64,000 nt of DNA. It comes from Peteryoungia rhizophila (GTDB lineage Bacteria; Pseudomonadota; Alphaproteobacteria; Rhizobiales; Rhizobiaceae). The notes beneath the pieces were generated by a model that was not told the DNA's origin, searched no databases, and was given only the letters and a program-made list of their open reading frames with translations. The DNA lies in NCBI RefSeq assembly GCF_004912145.1, contig NZ_STGT01000001.1:868001-932000 (forward strand). The letters are read 5' to 3'. A program made the position numbers and the translations under genes. Each line of letters begins with the position of its first letter. The stretch's first letter is position 1. Positions 35,763 to 45,089 of the stretch are shown here, in pieces.

Positions 35763-36497
35763 TCAACCTTCGAGGGCGCGCGAGATCCGTCGGGACAGTT
35801 CCACAGGGTTCTTGAGAACGATGGCACGGCTGGTGCGCTCCACCAGCTGCTCGCGCGCCAGCCTCGACATTTCGCGCGACACCGTCTCGCGGCTCGCACC
35901 GATATGTTCGGCCAGTTCCGCATGCACGAGCGGCGGCGAGATGATGCGTTCGCGACCGCCGTCGTTACGCACCCGGGAAAGCCTGAGCAGCGTGTTGTAG
36001 AGCCGGTGCTTCGTGTCGAGGAAGGACAGTTCCGACAGGCGATCGTTCATGGCGCGGATGCGCTTGGACAAGAGTTGCAGCAGCGTCAGCGCCACGTCCG
36101 CCCTCTGTCGCAATATGTCGTGGAAAACGATGCAGGGGATCACGGTCACCGTGGCATCGCTGACGGCCATCAGGCTCGCCGAGCGCGCCATGTCGTCGAT
36201 GGCGGACTGTTCGCCGAGGATGTCGCCGCGCTTGAAGCTGCCGAGAATGGCTTCCTTGCCGACCGAAAACCGGAGCACGGCGCGTATCTCCCCGGTCTGG
36301 ACGATGAAGACGTCCTTAGACGCATCTTCGAAATCCACGAGACTCTCGCCGGCACTCAAGGTGCGCGAATGGCAGCGAGCCAGCCACTCGCGGTCTTCTT
36401 CCGGTGTCAGCCCAGCAAAAATCGCGCATCCGCGTAGTGTCGGAAGCGTGGTTGCCGGGAGCGGCAGGGGAGAACCTGTCGAAGCGTTTGCTTTCAT
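35763..36497 (-). CDS. Crp/Fnr-family transcriptional regulator
   Basis: A 244-residue regulator: a cyclic-nucleotide-binding-type beta barrel (about 25-145, with GDILGEQSAIDDMARSASL) and a C-terminal Crp-type winged helix containing HAELAEHIGASRETVSREMS. The N-terminal Cys cluster of oxygen-sensing Fnr is absent (single Cys residues at GCAIF and ARCHS), so it is not a classic Fe-S Fnr. The effector is unknown. It converges on the FucU gene with only three bases between stops. Confidence 0.9.
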   Translation of the reverse strand: MKANASTGSPLPLPATTLPTLRGCAIFAGLTPEEDREWLARCHSRTLSAGESLVDFEDASKDVFIVQTGEIRAVLRFSVGKEAILGSFKRGDILGEQSAIDDMARSASLMAVSDATVTVIPCIVFHDILRQRADVALTLLQLLSKRIRAMNDRLSELSFLDTKHRLYNTLLRLSRVRNDGGRERIISPPLVHAELAEHIGASRETVSREMSRLAREQLVERTSRAIVLKNPVELSRRISRALEG

Positions 36498-36654
36498 TTA
36501 CGGATTACTTGTCGCATTCATGTCTATGAAGCTTACTTATTCGTTCGCGTCGATCGATAGCAAGATGCCGGAAAGCAAGACCCTTACAATTCGGCTACCA
36601 GATATCATCGAATTTCATTCAATTTGGAACAATGCAGAAACCCAGCTGAAAAAG

Positions 36655-37695
36655 TCAACCAATCGAGCCTGACGACGGCCCCCAGACATCGGTCAGGGCG
36701 AAGCCATGCTCGAAGGGATCGAAGGGGTCCAGCGCCACCTGATGCAGGCCGAAGGTGAAGCCGCGACCGCTGATCGTCGGGATGACGGCCGGGCGTCCGG
36801 CGACCTCCGAAACGGCGGCGAGACCGACTTCGAACTCGGAGCCGATGATCGACCGCGACAGCATGACATCGCCGACCTTGACCTTGCCGCGTGCATGAAG
36901 CGTCGCCAGATTGGCCGAATTGCCGGTGCCACAGGGGGACCTGTCGACGCGGCCGGGCCACATGGTCGTGCAGGTGCGGATCGCGCCATCGGGATCGACA
37001 TCTCGGAACATGACATAGGCGACGCCCGAGATCGCCGGGATCTCGGGATGCACCACCGGGATCTTCCGGTTGATCTCTTCCTTGAGGATCATGCCCGCCT
37101 CGACCAGCGCCCGCGCATTGCCCTTCTCGATGGTCAGTCCCACCTGACCGACATCGACCAGCGCATAGAAAATGCCGCCATAGCTCAGGTCGAAGGTAAT
37201 GCGGCCCCACTGCTCGGTATCGAGCGAAGCATCCAGCTCGTGGACGAAAGACGGCACCATGGTGAGCTTCACCCGTTCGCAGCGTCCGTCACGGCAGGTC
37301 GCCGTCGCCTTGACCAGACCGGCTGCCGTTTCCAGCATAACGACCGTCTCCGGCTCCTGCATCTCGACCATGCCGCTTTCGAGAAGCGCCGTCGTCACGC
37401 AGATCGAGTTGGAACCCGAGCTCGCATGGGCCTGGTCCGGCTGGAGAATGACGAAGGCCGCATCGGCCGCCGGGTTCTTCGGCGGCAAAAGCAGGTTGAC
37501 GGAGCCGATCGGCGCGCCGCGCGGTTCCAGCACCAGCATGCGCCGGAGCGCCTCGCCCTTCGGGTCGGTGTTCAGCCAGAGCAGCTGCTCGGCGACCGTC
37601 TCGCCGGGAATCTTCGGCACGCCACCGGTGGCGACCCTGCCGATTTCACCCTCGGCATGCACGTCGAGCAGTTGAAGCGTGCGCTTCCATCTCAT
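36655..37695 (-). CDS. Proline racemase-family enzyme (hydroxyproline epimerase or dehydratase)
   Basis: A 346-residue PLP-independent enzyme acting on proline or hydroxyproline. The second catalytic motif DRSPCGTGNSANLATLHA keeps its Cys, but at the first site the usual Cys is replaced by Ser (ASSGSNSICVTT). Proline racemases and 4-hydroxyproline epimerases normally have Cys/Cys, and trans-3-hydroxyproline dehydratases Cys/Thr, so this Ser/Cys type belongs to a less clear subgroup. The start MRWKRTLQLLDVHAEGEIG is typical. No hydroxyproline catabolic genes are adjacent. Confidence 0.85.
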   Translation of the reverse strand: MRWKRTLQLLDVHAEGEIGRVATGGVPKIPGETVAEQLLWLNTDPKGEALRRMLVLEPRGAPIGSVNLLLPPKNPAADAAFVILQPDQAHASSGSNSICVTTALLESGMVEMQEPETVVMLETAAGLVKATATCRDGRCERVKLTMVPSFVHELDASLDTEQWGRITFDLSYGGIFYALVDVGQVGLTIEKGNARALVEAGMILKEEINRKIPVVHPEIPAISGVAYVMFRDVDPDGAIRTCTTMWPGRVDRSPCGTGNSANLATLHARGKVKVGDVMLSRSIIGSEFEVGLAAVSEVAGRPAVIPTISGRGFTFGLHQVALDPFDPFEHGFALTDVWGPSSGSIG

Positions 37696-37966
37696 GTCTT
37701 TTATCCCACAGTCGGTCGAGTTCACCGCCCCGAAGCGGAGCATCGCCCATTCAAGATCACAGGGACGCCCGTGAGCTCAAGAGGCGACCTTGCGGTTCCC
37801 GACCTGCAACGTTGCCGAAACCTGTTAAATCAGCACCGCGTCATATCCAAGTGCTTTTGTTGAACAGTTCAGCAAACAGCCGAGCCGGCAGAGGCGGAAC
37901 ATGACTGGGAGATTGCGTCGTCTGGCCGTCTTTTCCCTGACGCGCCACTCAAGCCCGGTCCGGAAA

Positions 37967-37981
37967 TTAACCTTTTATTAA
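37967..37981. promoter_or_regulatory. Perfect CtrA-type box upstream of the methyltransferase
   Basis: TTAACCTTTTATTAAC: TTAA at 37967-37970 and 37978-37981 with seven bases between, each followed by C, an exact fit to the CtrA consensus. It lies 64 bases before the methyltransferase ATG. Nothing else stands out in the 349-base gap from 37696. Confidence 0.6.
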
Positions 37982-38044
37982 CTCTTTCCCCGCCGCTGCG
38001 GCCGCCGGTGTTATCCTGCGATCAGATCTAGACTGGAGACCGCC

Positions 38045-38848
38045 ATGCACCGGATGGAGACGATCAATCGCAAGACCTGGGAAAACGCCTGGTCGATCCG
38101 CGAATACAGCCGCAGCGAAGGCTTCCTCGACGAAGGAGAGCGGGCCGCATTCGACCATGCAACGACGCAGGGCGGCAGGCGCATTCTCGATATCGGGATC
38201 GGTGGCGGACGGACTGCGGGCCTGCTCGCGGACGGCCGGGACTATACCGGCATCGACTACACGGCGGGCATGGTGGAGCGGGCGAGAGCCAACCACCCGA
38301 CATTGCGGTTCGAGCACATGGATGCGCGCGATCTGAGCGCCTTTCCCGACGCGTCGTTCGATCTGGTCGTCTTCAGCTTCAACGGCATCGATTCCGTCGA
38401 TCCGGACGGTCGAGTGCGGGTGCTGGAAGAAGTCTCTCGGGTACTCTCCCCCGGCGGACGCTTCGTCTTCTCGACCTTTCACAAGGACTGGCAGGGTTTC
38501 AATGCCCTGCCTGACTACAGGCGTGTGGAGTGGACGATGGATCCGCTGCGCCTCGGGTTCAGGCTCTATCGCTATGTCGAAGGGGGCATCCTCAAGGCCA
38601 TTCGCCTCAGGAAGCATCGAACGCTCGAGGTGCACGCCGAGGACCATGCGATCCTGATGCATGGTGCGCATGATTTCGGAATCATGGTGCATGCGACGAC
38701 ACGCCAACATCTTCTGGATCAACTCGGACAAGCGGGCTTTGCCGGCGACCCGCTGCTCATCGACAGGGACGGACTCGTCCTTGGGCACCAGTGGCCCAGC
38801 AGCCTGCATTTTCTATACGTGGTGGCCCAGAAACCGTTGCAGAACTGA
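38045..38848 (+). CDS. SAM-dependent methyltransferase
   Basis: Class I methyltransferase of 267 residues. Motif I is ILDIGIGGGRTAGLLADG (SAM binding), then DYTGIDYTAGMVERARANHP, motif for the Asp of post-II (FEHMDARDLSAFPDASFDLVV-like, about 95-115), and LSPGGRFVFSTFH. The C-terminal 120 residues should recognise the substrate, which is unknown. A CtrA-type box lies 64 bases upstream. No gene partner is evident. Confidence 0.85.
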   Translation: MHRMETINRKTWENAWSIREYSRSEGFLDEGERAAFDHATTQGGRRILDIGIGGGRTAGLLADGRDYTGIDYTAGMVERARANHPTLRFEHMDARDLSAFPDASFDLVVFSFNGIDSVDPDGRVRVLEEVSRVLSPGGRFVFSTFHKDWQGFNALPDYRRVEWTMDPLRLGFRLYRYVEGGILKAIRLRKHRTLEVHAEDHAILMHGAHDFGIMVHATTRQHLLDQLGQAGFAGDPLLIDRDGLVLGHQWPSSLHFLYVVAQKPLQN

Positions 38849-38980
38849 GGGCTGCACATTCCAGCCTGTGGATTGCCACCCAGTGCGCCCGCCACGGCGG
38901 GCAAACTCCGACGTTCGTACACATGCGGCAATACCGCGTGCGGCTTCAGGTTCGTCTGTCAAAAATATTCGGAAGAGGAA

Positions 38981-39057
38981 TGGCGCACCCGAAGAGATTC
39001 GAACTCCTGACCCCCAGATTCGTAGTCTGGTGCTCTATCCAGCTGAGCTACGGGTGC
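38981..39057 (-). tRNA. tRNA-Arg (anticodon ACG)
   Basis: Reading the minus strand, the 77 bases form acceptor GCACCCG/CGGGTGC, D-arm GCTCAGCTGGATAGAGC, anticodon stem CCAGA/TCTGG with loop CTACGAA, and T-arm GGAGTTCGAATCTC, with encoded CCA. Anticodon ACG (A to I edited by TadA) reads CGN arginine codons. Confidence 0.96.
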
Positions 39058-39172
39058 GTGCCAACCGACTGTCCGTCGGCGTTGGCGATCCTCTAAAGCG
39101 GGACGCTCCGGAATGCAAGCGCCCTTTTCGAAAAAAGAGTCATTTTCCTGTCATGCGCCACGTCGACGACGC

Positions 39173-40660
39173 TCACGCGCGGGCGCGCCAGTCGTCGAGA
39201 GCCACTGGCCTGTCGGGGATCTCGACGCGGAACATGGTGCCGGGGCCTGGCTTTTCGACAAGCGCGATCGTGCCGCCATGGGCGATGACGAGTTCGCGCG
39301 CGATAGCGAGGCCGAGCCCCGTGCCGCCGGAGCGGGCGGAGCCGCGGAAGGCGGCAAACAGGTTTTCGCGCGCCTTGCGCGGCATGCCGGGCCCCGTGTC
39401 GTCGATCACGATCCCCACGACCGAGCCGGTGCGCTGCGCCGAGACGGTGATGCGACGGACATGGTCGGGATCGTCGGTCGAGAATCCGGCCAGTGCCTGG
39501 ACAGCATTGCGGCAGATGTTGTGAACCACGCGGAACAATTGCTCGCTGTCGGCATCCACCTCGATATCCGTGCCGACGCTGTCGACGAATTCGATGCCGG
39601 TCTCAGGGCTGAGATGCAGGAGATCGCGCACTTCCTGGCAGAGTTCCGCCAGGAGAAAGCGGCGGCGACGCGGTTCGGCCTCCGATGTCTGCCCATAGGA
39701 CAGAACTTCGCTCGTATAGCCGACGGCACGGTCGATGGTGCGCAAGAGCTTCGGCGCAAAGCTCTTCACCAGCGGATCGTCCACATCGACCAGCCGGTCG
39801 GACATCAGCTGTGCCGAGGCCAGAATATTGCGCATGTCGTGATTGATCTTCGAGACGGCGAGACCGAGGTCGGCCAGCGTCTTCTGCTGGCGCAGCGTCT
39901 TCTGCAGCTGGACCTGCATGCGGGACAAATGCCGGCCCGCCACCGCAATCTCGTCATTGCCTTCGGAGGGCGGCAGCACGCGTGTCGGATCCTCGGGGTT
40001 TTCCGCGAAGAACTGCATGCTGCGGGCGAGCCGCCGGACCGGCATGATCATCACCCGGTTGATCGCGAGGAACATCAGGAAGGCGGTAATGACGGAAATG
40101 ATCAGGGACACGACGAGGATGTTGCGCGCATAACCCAGCATCGCCTTGCGCAGAGGCGCTTCGTCGATGACGATCTCCACCATCACGTCGCTCGCCTCAG
40201 TTATCGGACCATAAACCCGCAGCAGCCGGTCACCGCCGAACAAAAGCGTGTAGAGGGCGTCGCGGATCGAACCGAATTCGGACGAGTCGGACAGGTCGAA
40301 GGCGGCGTCCACCTCGCTCGGCATCTCCGTGACGGCGAGCAGTTGCGACGTGCCGTCCTTGCGCAAGACGATCGCCTTGGTTCCTGTTGTCGCAAGGGTC
40401 AGATCCTGCACGCCACGGGGCAGCTGCAGCGGTTGCAGGCCGTCGATCACGACGCTCGCGGCGGCCGCCGTGTTCAGGCGGTCCTGCAGCCAGCGCTGGC
40501 GCATGGTGGCCACAGACGGAGCGAAGATGAGAATTTCCGCCAGCATGACAAAGGCGATCGTCAGCCAGAGCAGCTTGCCCGACAGGCCGCGGATGCGGGA
40601 CGGCATGGCGTAACCTCCGGAGAGGTCGGCCTGCAGATCGCTGTCCTGCCGGTCGTACAT
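39173..40660 (-). CDS. HAMP-domain sensor histidine kinase
   Basis: A 495-residue membrane kinase. Helices near 30-50 and 200-222 flank about 150 periplasmic residues; a HAMP domain (NRVMIMPVRRLARSMQFF) follows, then a HisKA-type dimer with HDMRNILASAQLMSD and a HATPase_c domain with NICRNAVQAL, DDTGPGMP and GTGLGLAIARELV. The start MYDRQDSDLQADL at 40660 is preferred; the longer frame reaches into promoter sequence. No response regulator is adjacent, so it is an orphan kinase, divergent from rpmH. Confidence 0.9.
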   Translation of the reverse strand: MYDRQDSDLQADLSGGYAMPSRIRGLSGKLLWLTIAFVMLAEILIFAPSVATMRQRWLQDRLNTAAAASVVIDGLQPLQLPRGVQDLTLATTGTKAIVLRKDGTSQLLAVTEMPSEVDAAFDLSDSSEFGSIRDALYTLLFGGDRLLRVYGPITEASDVMVEIVIDEAPLRKAMLGYARNILVVSLIISVITAFLMFLAINRVMIMPVRRLARSMQFFAENPEDPTRVLPPSEGNDEIAVAGRHLSRMQVQLQKTLRQQKTLADLGLAVSKINHDMRNILASAQLMSDRLVDVDDPLVKSFAPKLLRTIDRAVGYTSEVLSYGQTSEAEPRRRRFLLAELCQEVRDLLHLSPETGIEFVDSVGTDIEVDADSEQLFRVVHNICRNAVQALAGFSTDDPDHVRRITVSAQRTGSVVGIVIDDTGPGMPRKARENLFAAFRGSARSGGTGLGLAIARELVIAHGGTIALVEKPGPGTMFRVEIPDRPVALDDWRARA

Positions 40661-40878
40661 CAGCCCTCGTTCCTGTCGTCTCTGTCCTTTGCCCGCCGTT
40701 CGCCGACAATGAGGCAGCTTCATGAGACTAAAGCAGTGCGACCGAGCATGCCATGCGTAAGTCGCGAAGAAACATGAAACTTTGTTCATGTTAACGAGGG
40801 AAGGGGCGTGGCGGATGTATGGCAGAGCTGCCATTTTTCACGAAATCGTAACGCCGGAGACGGTTCTTGCCCGGCTGA

Positions 40879-40907
40879 TTGACTCCTGAGCCCCCTGACA
40901 CTATAAG
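40879..40907 (+). promoter_or_regulatory. Strong sigma-70 promoter of rpmH-rnpA-yidC
   Basis: TTGACT (40879-40884), spacer of 17, TATAAG (40902-40907): five of six matches at each hexamer with ideal spacing, about 105 bases before rpmH. The remaining gap (40661-41016) shows nothing else I can support. Confidence 0.8.
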
Positions 40908-41016
40908 CCGCGCACGTTCGGAAACATGCGCCCGGCGGCGCTTACCCGTGCGAAGAACCAAAACGCTGTTGCAGATTGCACATCCAAGAAGGGCCGCACA
41001 CCGCGGTATTAAATAA

Positions 41017-41154
41017 ATGTCGAAGCGTACTTTCCAACCTTCCAAGCTTGTTCGCAAGCGCCGCCACGGCTTCCGTGCGCGTATGGCCACCAAGGGCGGC
41101 CGCCTGGTCTTGAACGCTCGCCGCGGTCGCGGTCGCGCCAAGCTTTCGGCCTAA
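41017..41154 (+). CDS. rpmH: 50S ribosomal protein L34
   Basis: A 45-residue, highly basic protein: [20 protein letters not shown], then [20 protein letters not shown] and AKLSA, the classic L34 sequence. It is too short for most ORF cut-offs but unmistakable. First gene of the conserved rpmH-rnpA-yidC cluster, with a strong promoter at 40879. Confidence 0.97.
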   Translation: MSKRTFQPSKLVRKRRHGFRARMATKGGRLVLNARRGRGRAKLSA

Positions 41155-41186
41155 GGGCCGGATGAGCCCGACGAGATGACGGGCCC

Positions 41187-41576
41187 ATGACGTCCACGGA
41201 CTCCAAAAATCCTGTCGGCCGGCTGAAAAGCCGGCCCCAGTTTCTCGCCGTGCGACACGGCGAAGCGCGCAAGGGTCGCATCTTCCTTCTCGAAGTGCTG
41301 GACCGCAAGGACGATGCGCCGCCCCGCGTGGGCTTCACGGTCACCAAGAAACACGGCAATGCAGTGGAGAGAAACCGCATGCGGCGCAGGCTGAAAGAAG
41401 CCGTGCGACTGAATGCGGCGTTTGCAATGCAGCCGGGACACGACTATGTCATTGTCGCCCGGCGCGAGGTGCTGGGTATCCCCTTCGATCAATTGTCCCG
41501 GCAGTTGATCCACCGCATCGAAAACCGCCCGTCGAACAAAAGCCGGTCCGACAAGACCGCTCCCAGGAAAGAGTGA
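41187..41576 (+). CDS. rnpA: Ribonuclease P protein component
   Basis: Basic protein cofactor of RNase P in tRNA 5' maturation. The 129 residues show the RNR signature [20 protein letters not shown] and the preceding FTVTKK strand, and a basic, Ser-rich tail. It follows rpmH by 32 bases; its TGA overlaps the yidC start (TGATG). Confidence 0.95.
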   Translation: MTSTDSKNPVGRLKSRPQFLAVRHGEARKGRIFLLEVLDRKDDAPPRVGFTVTKKHGNAVERNRMRRRLKEAVRLNAAFAMQPGHDYVIVARREVLGIPFDQLSRQLIHRIENRPSNKSRSDKTAPRKE

Positions 41577-43366
41577 TGCAGAACAACCGCAACTATTTCA
41601 TCGCGATTGCCTTATCGGTGGTGATCGTCCTCGCCTGGCAGTTCTTCTACATGAACCCGCGGATCGAGGCCCAGCGCAAGGTCCAGGAAGCCCAGATCGC
41701 GCAGCAGCAGGCCCAGACCGAGCAGCAGGCAACCACGCCGGCCGCGACCGTCGATGGCAGCCTGCCGGCAGGCGGCGTCGCCACTGCGGAAGCGAGCCGC
41801 GAAGCAGCCGTCGCACAGACCGCGCGCGTCGCCATCGAAACGCAGGACCTCGTCGGCTCGATCAACCTGACGGGTGCCCGCCTCGACGACCTGAAGCTGC
41901 GTCAGTACCGCGAAACCGTCGATCCGACGAGCCCGATGGTCACGCTGTTCAATCCGGCCGAAACCCGGGACGCCTATTTTGCCGAACTCGGCTTTATCGC
42001 TGGCGAGAATGCGGGCTCGGTTCCCGGACCGAACACGGTTTGGACCGCGACCGAGGGCGCGACGCTCACCGAGACGACGCCGGTCACGCTGACCTATACC
42101 AACGAAGCCGGTCTCACCTTCACCCGCACCATCGCCGTCGACGAACATTACATGTTCACCATCGAAGACGAGATCGCGAACAATGGCGCGGCCTCTGCAA
42201 GCCTTGCGCCCTACGGGCGAGTGACCCGCTACAACAAGCCCTCGACACCTTCGATCTTCGTTCTGCACGAGGGCTTTCTCGGCGTCGTGGGCGCTGAAGG
42301 CAGCCTGGCCGAATACGACTATTCGGATGTCGAAGAAGAAGCGGTCGGCAATGCCAAGGCCACCGGTGGCTGGATCGGCATTACCGACAAGTACTGGGCG
42401 ACGTCGCTCATTCCGCAGCAGACCCTTCCTTACGAATCGCGCTTCTCGCACTTCACCGATGGTCAGGCCCGCTATCAAGCCGACTACAAGAACGACGCCG
42501 TCAGCATTCCCGCCGGCCAGAGCACCTCGGTGAAGACATTGGTCTTCGCCGGCGCCAAGCAGGTTCCGGTCATCGACAGCTATCAGGAAAGCCTCGGCAT
42601 TCCGAAGTTCGACCTGATGATCGACTGGGGCTGGTTCTACTTCATCACCAAGCCGATGTTCCACCTGATGGACTACTTCTTCCATCTCGTCGGCAATTTC
42701 GGCGTGGCCATCCTGCTGACCACCATCGTCGTCAAGCTGCTCTTCTTCCCGCTCGCCAACAAGCAGTATGCCTCCATGGCCAACATGAAGCGCGTGCAGC
42801 CCAAGCTCGAGGAGATGAAGGCCAAGTTCGCCGACGACCGCATGGGCCTGCAGCAGGCCATGATGGCTCTCTACAAGGAAGAGAAGATCAATCCGGTTGC
42901 CGGCTGCTGGCCGGTGCTCCTGCAGATCCCGGTCTTCTTCGCACTCTACAAGGTCATCTACGTCACCATCGAAATGCGCCACGCGCCGTTCTTCGGCTGG
43001 ATCCAGGATCTCTCCGCTCCCGATCCGACGAGCTTGTTCAACCTGTTCGGTCTGCTGCCCTTCTCGCCTCCGCTCTTCCTGATGATCGGCGTCTGGCCGC
43101 TCATCATGGGGGTCACCATGTGGGTCCAGATGCGCATGAACCCGACGCCGCCGGATCCGACCCAGGCGATGCTGTTCAACTGGATGCCCGTCATCTTCAC
43201 CTTCATGCTCGGCACCTTCCCGGCCGGTCTGGTGATCTACTGGGCCTGGAACAACACGCTGTCGATCCTGCAGCAGGGACTGATCATGAAGCGCCATGGC
43301 GTCGAGATCGAACTGTTCAAGAACATCGGCCGAATGTTCCGGCGAAAACCCGCCGCGACCAAATGA
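41576..43366 (+). CDS. yidC: Membrane protein insertase YidC
   Basis: Oxa1-family insertase for inner-membrane proteins. The 596 residues have an N-terminal helix (NRNYFIAIALSVVIVLAWQF), a Gln/Ala-rich linker, a large periplasmic beta domain (about 85-350), and the conserved five-helix core from residue 365 with KLLFFPLANKQYASMANMKR, QQAMMALYKEEKINPVAGC and FNWMPVIFTFMLGTFPAGLV. I take ATG 41576 (MQNNRNYF) as start, since relatives begin MENNRNYF; a GTG lies one codon before. Terminator at 43375. Confidence 0.96.
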   Translation: MQNNRNYFIAIALSVVIVLAWQFFYMNPRIEAQRKVQEAQIAQQQAQTEQQATTPAATVDGSLPAGGVATAEASREAAVAQTARVAIETQDLVGSINLTGARLDDLKLRQYRETVDPTSPMVTLFNPAETRDAYFAELGFIAGENAGSVPGPNTVWTATEGATLTETTPVTLTYTNEAGLTFTRTIAVDEHYMFTIEDEIANNGAASASLAPYGRVTRYNKPSTPSIFVLHEGFLGVVGAEGSLAEYDYSDVEEEAVGNAKATGGWIGITDKYWATSLIPQQTLPYESRFSHFTDGQARYQADYKNDAVSIPAGQSTSVKTLVFAGAKQVPVIDSYQESLGIPKFDLMIDWGWFYFITKPMFHLMDYFFHLVGNFGVAILLTTIVVKLLFFPLANKQYASMANMKRVQPKLEEMKAKFADDRMGLQQAMMALYKEEKINPVAGCWPVLLQIPVFFALYKVIYVTIEMRHAPFFGWIQDLSAPDPTSLFNLFGLLPFSPPLFLMIGVWPLIMGVTMWVQMRMNPTPPDPTQAMLFNWMPVIFTFMLGTFPAGLVIYWAWNNTLSILQQGLIMKRHGVEIELFKNIGRMFRRKPAATK

Positions 43367-43374
43367 CGATCAGA

Positions 43375-43406
43375 AGCCCCGGCCGAGCCGGGGCTTTCTC
43401 TTTTTT
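43375..43406 (+). terminator. Terminator of rpmH-rnpA-yidC
   Basis: Perfect nine-base stem AGCCCCGGC-CGA-GCCGGGGCT followed by TTCTCTTTTTT. Confidence 0.92.
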
Positions 43407-43421
43407 GACCGAGATGAACCG

Positions 43422-44330
43422 ATGACCGACACCTCCGCCCCCTCTCCCCGCGCCTGGCTCGGGATCGCGCTCGTTGCCGGCTCCGCCGTCGCCTGGAGCT
43501 ATGGGGGTGCGATCCAGCGCTTCATCGGTGTTACGGACGGCTGGACGATCGTCTTCTGGCGTTGCCTGTTCGCCGGTCTCTTCCTGCTTTCCTTCATGCT
43601 GATCCGGGATCGTGTTGACGGCACGATTCGGCTTTTCCGGGCCATGGGCTGGCCCGGGCTCTGCATCGCCGTCGGCTTCGCCCTCGTCTCCACCTTCTTC
43701 GTGCTGGCCGTGACGATGACACCGGTTGCCAATGTCGTGCTGTTCATGGCCTCCATCCCGCTCTTTGCCGCCCTGCTCGCCCGCATCGTGCTCGGCGAGC
43801 CGATCACGGCGGTCACCTGGGGCGCGATCTTCGCCGTGTTCCTCGGCGTCGGCATCATGGTGTCATCCTCCATCGGCGACGGTGGCTCAATCCTCGGGCT
43901 GGCGCTCGCTGCGGCGATCCCGGCGATCTTTGCCTGCATGACGGTGCTCACCCGCCGCTATCCCGGCATCCGGATGACGCCTGCCGCCTGCAGTGGATCC
44001 TTCATCGCCAGCGCCATCGCTGCCAGCCAGGCCGGCGCCTTTGCCGTTGGCGGGCAGGACCTCGCCCTGCTGTTCTGCTTCGGCGCGCTCAATCTGGGGC
44101 TCGGCATGGCGCTCTATGTCACGGGTGCGCGCATGATCCCCTCGGCGCTCGCCGCCCTCATCGGCACGGGAGAGATGATCCTTGCCCCGGTCTGGATGGT
44201 GTTGCTGCACAACGAGATCCCCTCGGGTCGCACGATCCTCGGCGGCGCGCTCGTCATGGCCGCGCTCTTTACCTATCTGATCAGCCACGCGCGAGCCGCG
44301 CCGAGGCGCCCAGATGCGGCGGCGGCTTGA
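43422..44330 (+). CDS. EamA/DMT-family transporter
   Basis: Ten-helix drug/metabolite transporter of 302 residues built of two EamA repeats (about 15-140 and 160-290), with repeat-typical segments ALLARIVLGEPITAVTWGAI and APVWMVLLHNEIPSGRTILG. Substrate unknown. The ATG at 43422 is 56 bases after yidC and just past its terminator. It separates yidC from engB, which are closer in many relatives, so it may be a local insertion. Confidence 0.9.
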   Translation: MTDTSAPSPRAWLGIALVAGSAVAWSYGGAIQRFIGVTDGWTIVFWRCLFAGLFLLSFMLIRDRVDGTIRLFRAMGWPGLCIAVGFALVSTFFVLAVTMTPVANVVLFMASIPLFAALLARIVLGEPITAVTWGAIFAVFLGVGIMVSSSIGDGGSILGLALAAAIPAIFACMTVLTRRYPGIRMTPAACSGSFIASAIAASQAGAFAVGGQDLALLFCFGALNLGLGMALYVTGARMIPSALAALIGTGEMILAPVWMVLLHNEIPSGRTILGGALVMAALFTYLISHARAAPRRPDAAAA

Positions 44331-44380
44331 CTTTGCCGCGCAAAACCCTGATTTGACCGGGTTCAAGAGAGACCCAAGCC

Positions 44381-45040
44381 ATGCGCGACCCCAATCAGAG
44401 AAGTGACTATCCCCTGTTCGTCCGCCCGTGGATCTTCATCCGCGGCGTGCCGTCGATGGAATTCCTGCCGCCGGAAGGCCCGCTCGAAGTCGCCTTTGCC
44501 GGTCGTTCGAATGTCGGAAAGTCGTCGCTGATCAATGCGCTGGTCGGCCAGGCCGGCCTTGCCCGCACATCGAACACGCCGGGCCGCACCCAGGAACTCA
44601 ATTACTTCGTGCCCGACGGCTTTTCCGGCCAGGCCGGCGACCTGCCGCCGATGGCGCTGGTCGATATGCCCGGCTACGGCTATGCCAAGGCGCCGAAGGA
44701 ACAGGTCGATGCCTGGACCAGACTGGTCTTCGATTATCTGCGCGGTCGCGCGACACTGAAGCGGGTCTATGTTCTGATCGACAGCCGCCACGGGATCAAG
44801 GCGAATGACGACGAGGTTCTGACCCTGCTCGACAAGGCCGCCGTCTCCTACCAGATCGTGCTGACCAAGACCGACAAGATCAAGGAAGCCGGCGTGCCGC
44901 GGCTGATCGCCGAAACGCTGGAGAAGATCAAGAAGCATCCGGCCGCCTTCCCGGAAGTGCTGTCGACTTCGTCCGAAAAGGCAGACGGCCTCGAAGAATT
45001 GCGGGGCGCAATCACCGAGGCCGTCAGACAGGGCCTTTGA
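44381..45040 (+). CDS. engB: Ribosome biogenesis GTP-binding protein EngB (YihA/YsxC)
   Basis: Small essential GTPase of large-subunit assembly, 219 residues. G1 is [16 protein letters not shown]2 the TSNTPGRTQ loop, G3 [12 protein letters not shown]4 [11 protein letters not shown]5 [10 protein letters not shown]. Typical length with a short N-terminal extension. A strong hairpin follows at 45065, shared with the convergent fasciclin gene region. Confidence 0.95.
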   Translation: MRDPNQRSDYPLFVRPWIFIRGVPSMEFLPPEGPLEVAFAGRSNVGKSSLINALVGQAGLARTSNTPGRTQELNYFVPDGFSGQAGDLPPMALVDMPGYGYAKAPKEQVDAWTRLVFDYLRGRATLKRVYVLIDSRHGIKANDDEVLTLLDKAAVSYQIVLTKTDKIKEAGVPRLIAETLEKIKKHPAAFPEVLSTSSEKADGLEELRGAITEAVRQGL

Positions 45041-45064
45041 CGCTCAGGCGCCTGTCGTCGCATC

Positions 45065-45088
45065 GGGGGCAGTAACGCCCCCCTTTGC
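45065..45088 (+). terminator. Terminator after engB
   Basis: Stem GGGGGC-AGTAAC-GCCCCC followed by CTTTGCCTT, 24 bases after the engB stop and reaching the fasciclin stop from the other side. Confidence 0.75.
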
Positions 45089-45089
45089 C

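Noticed and set aside
35904..36672. Plus-strand frames opposite the Crp/Fnr gene
   Set aside because: Antisense shadows; the minus-strand protein shows a full Crp-type helix-turn-helix.
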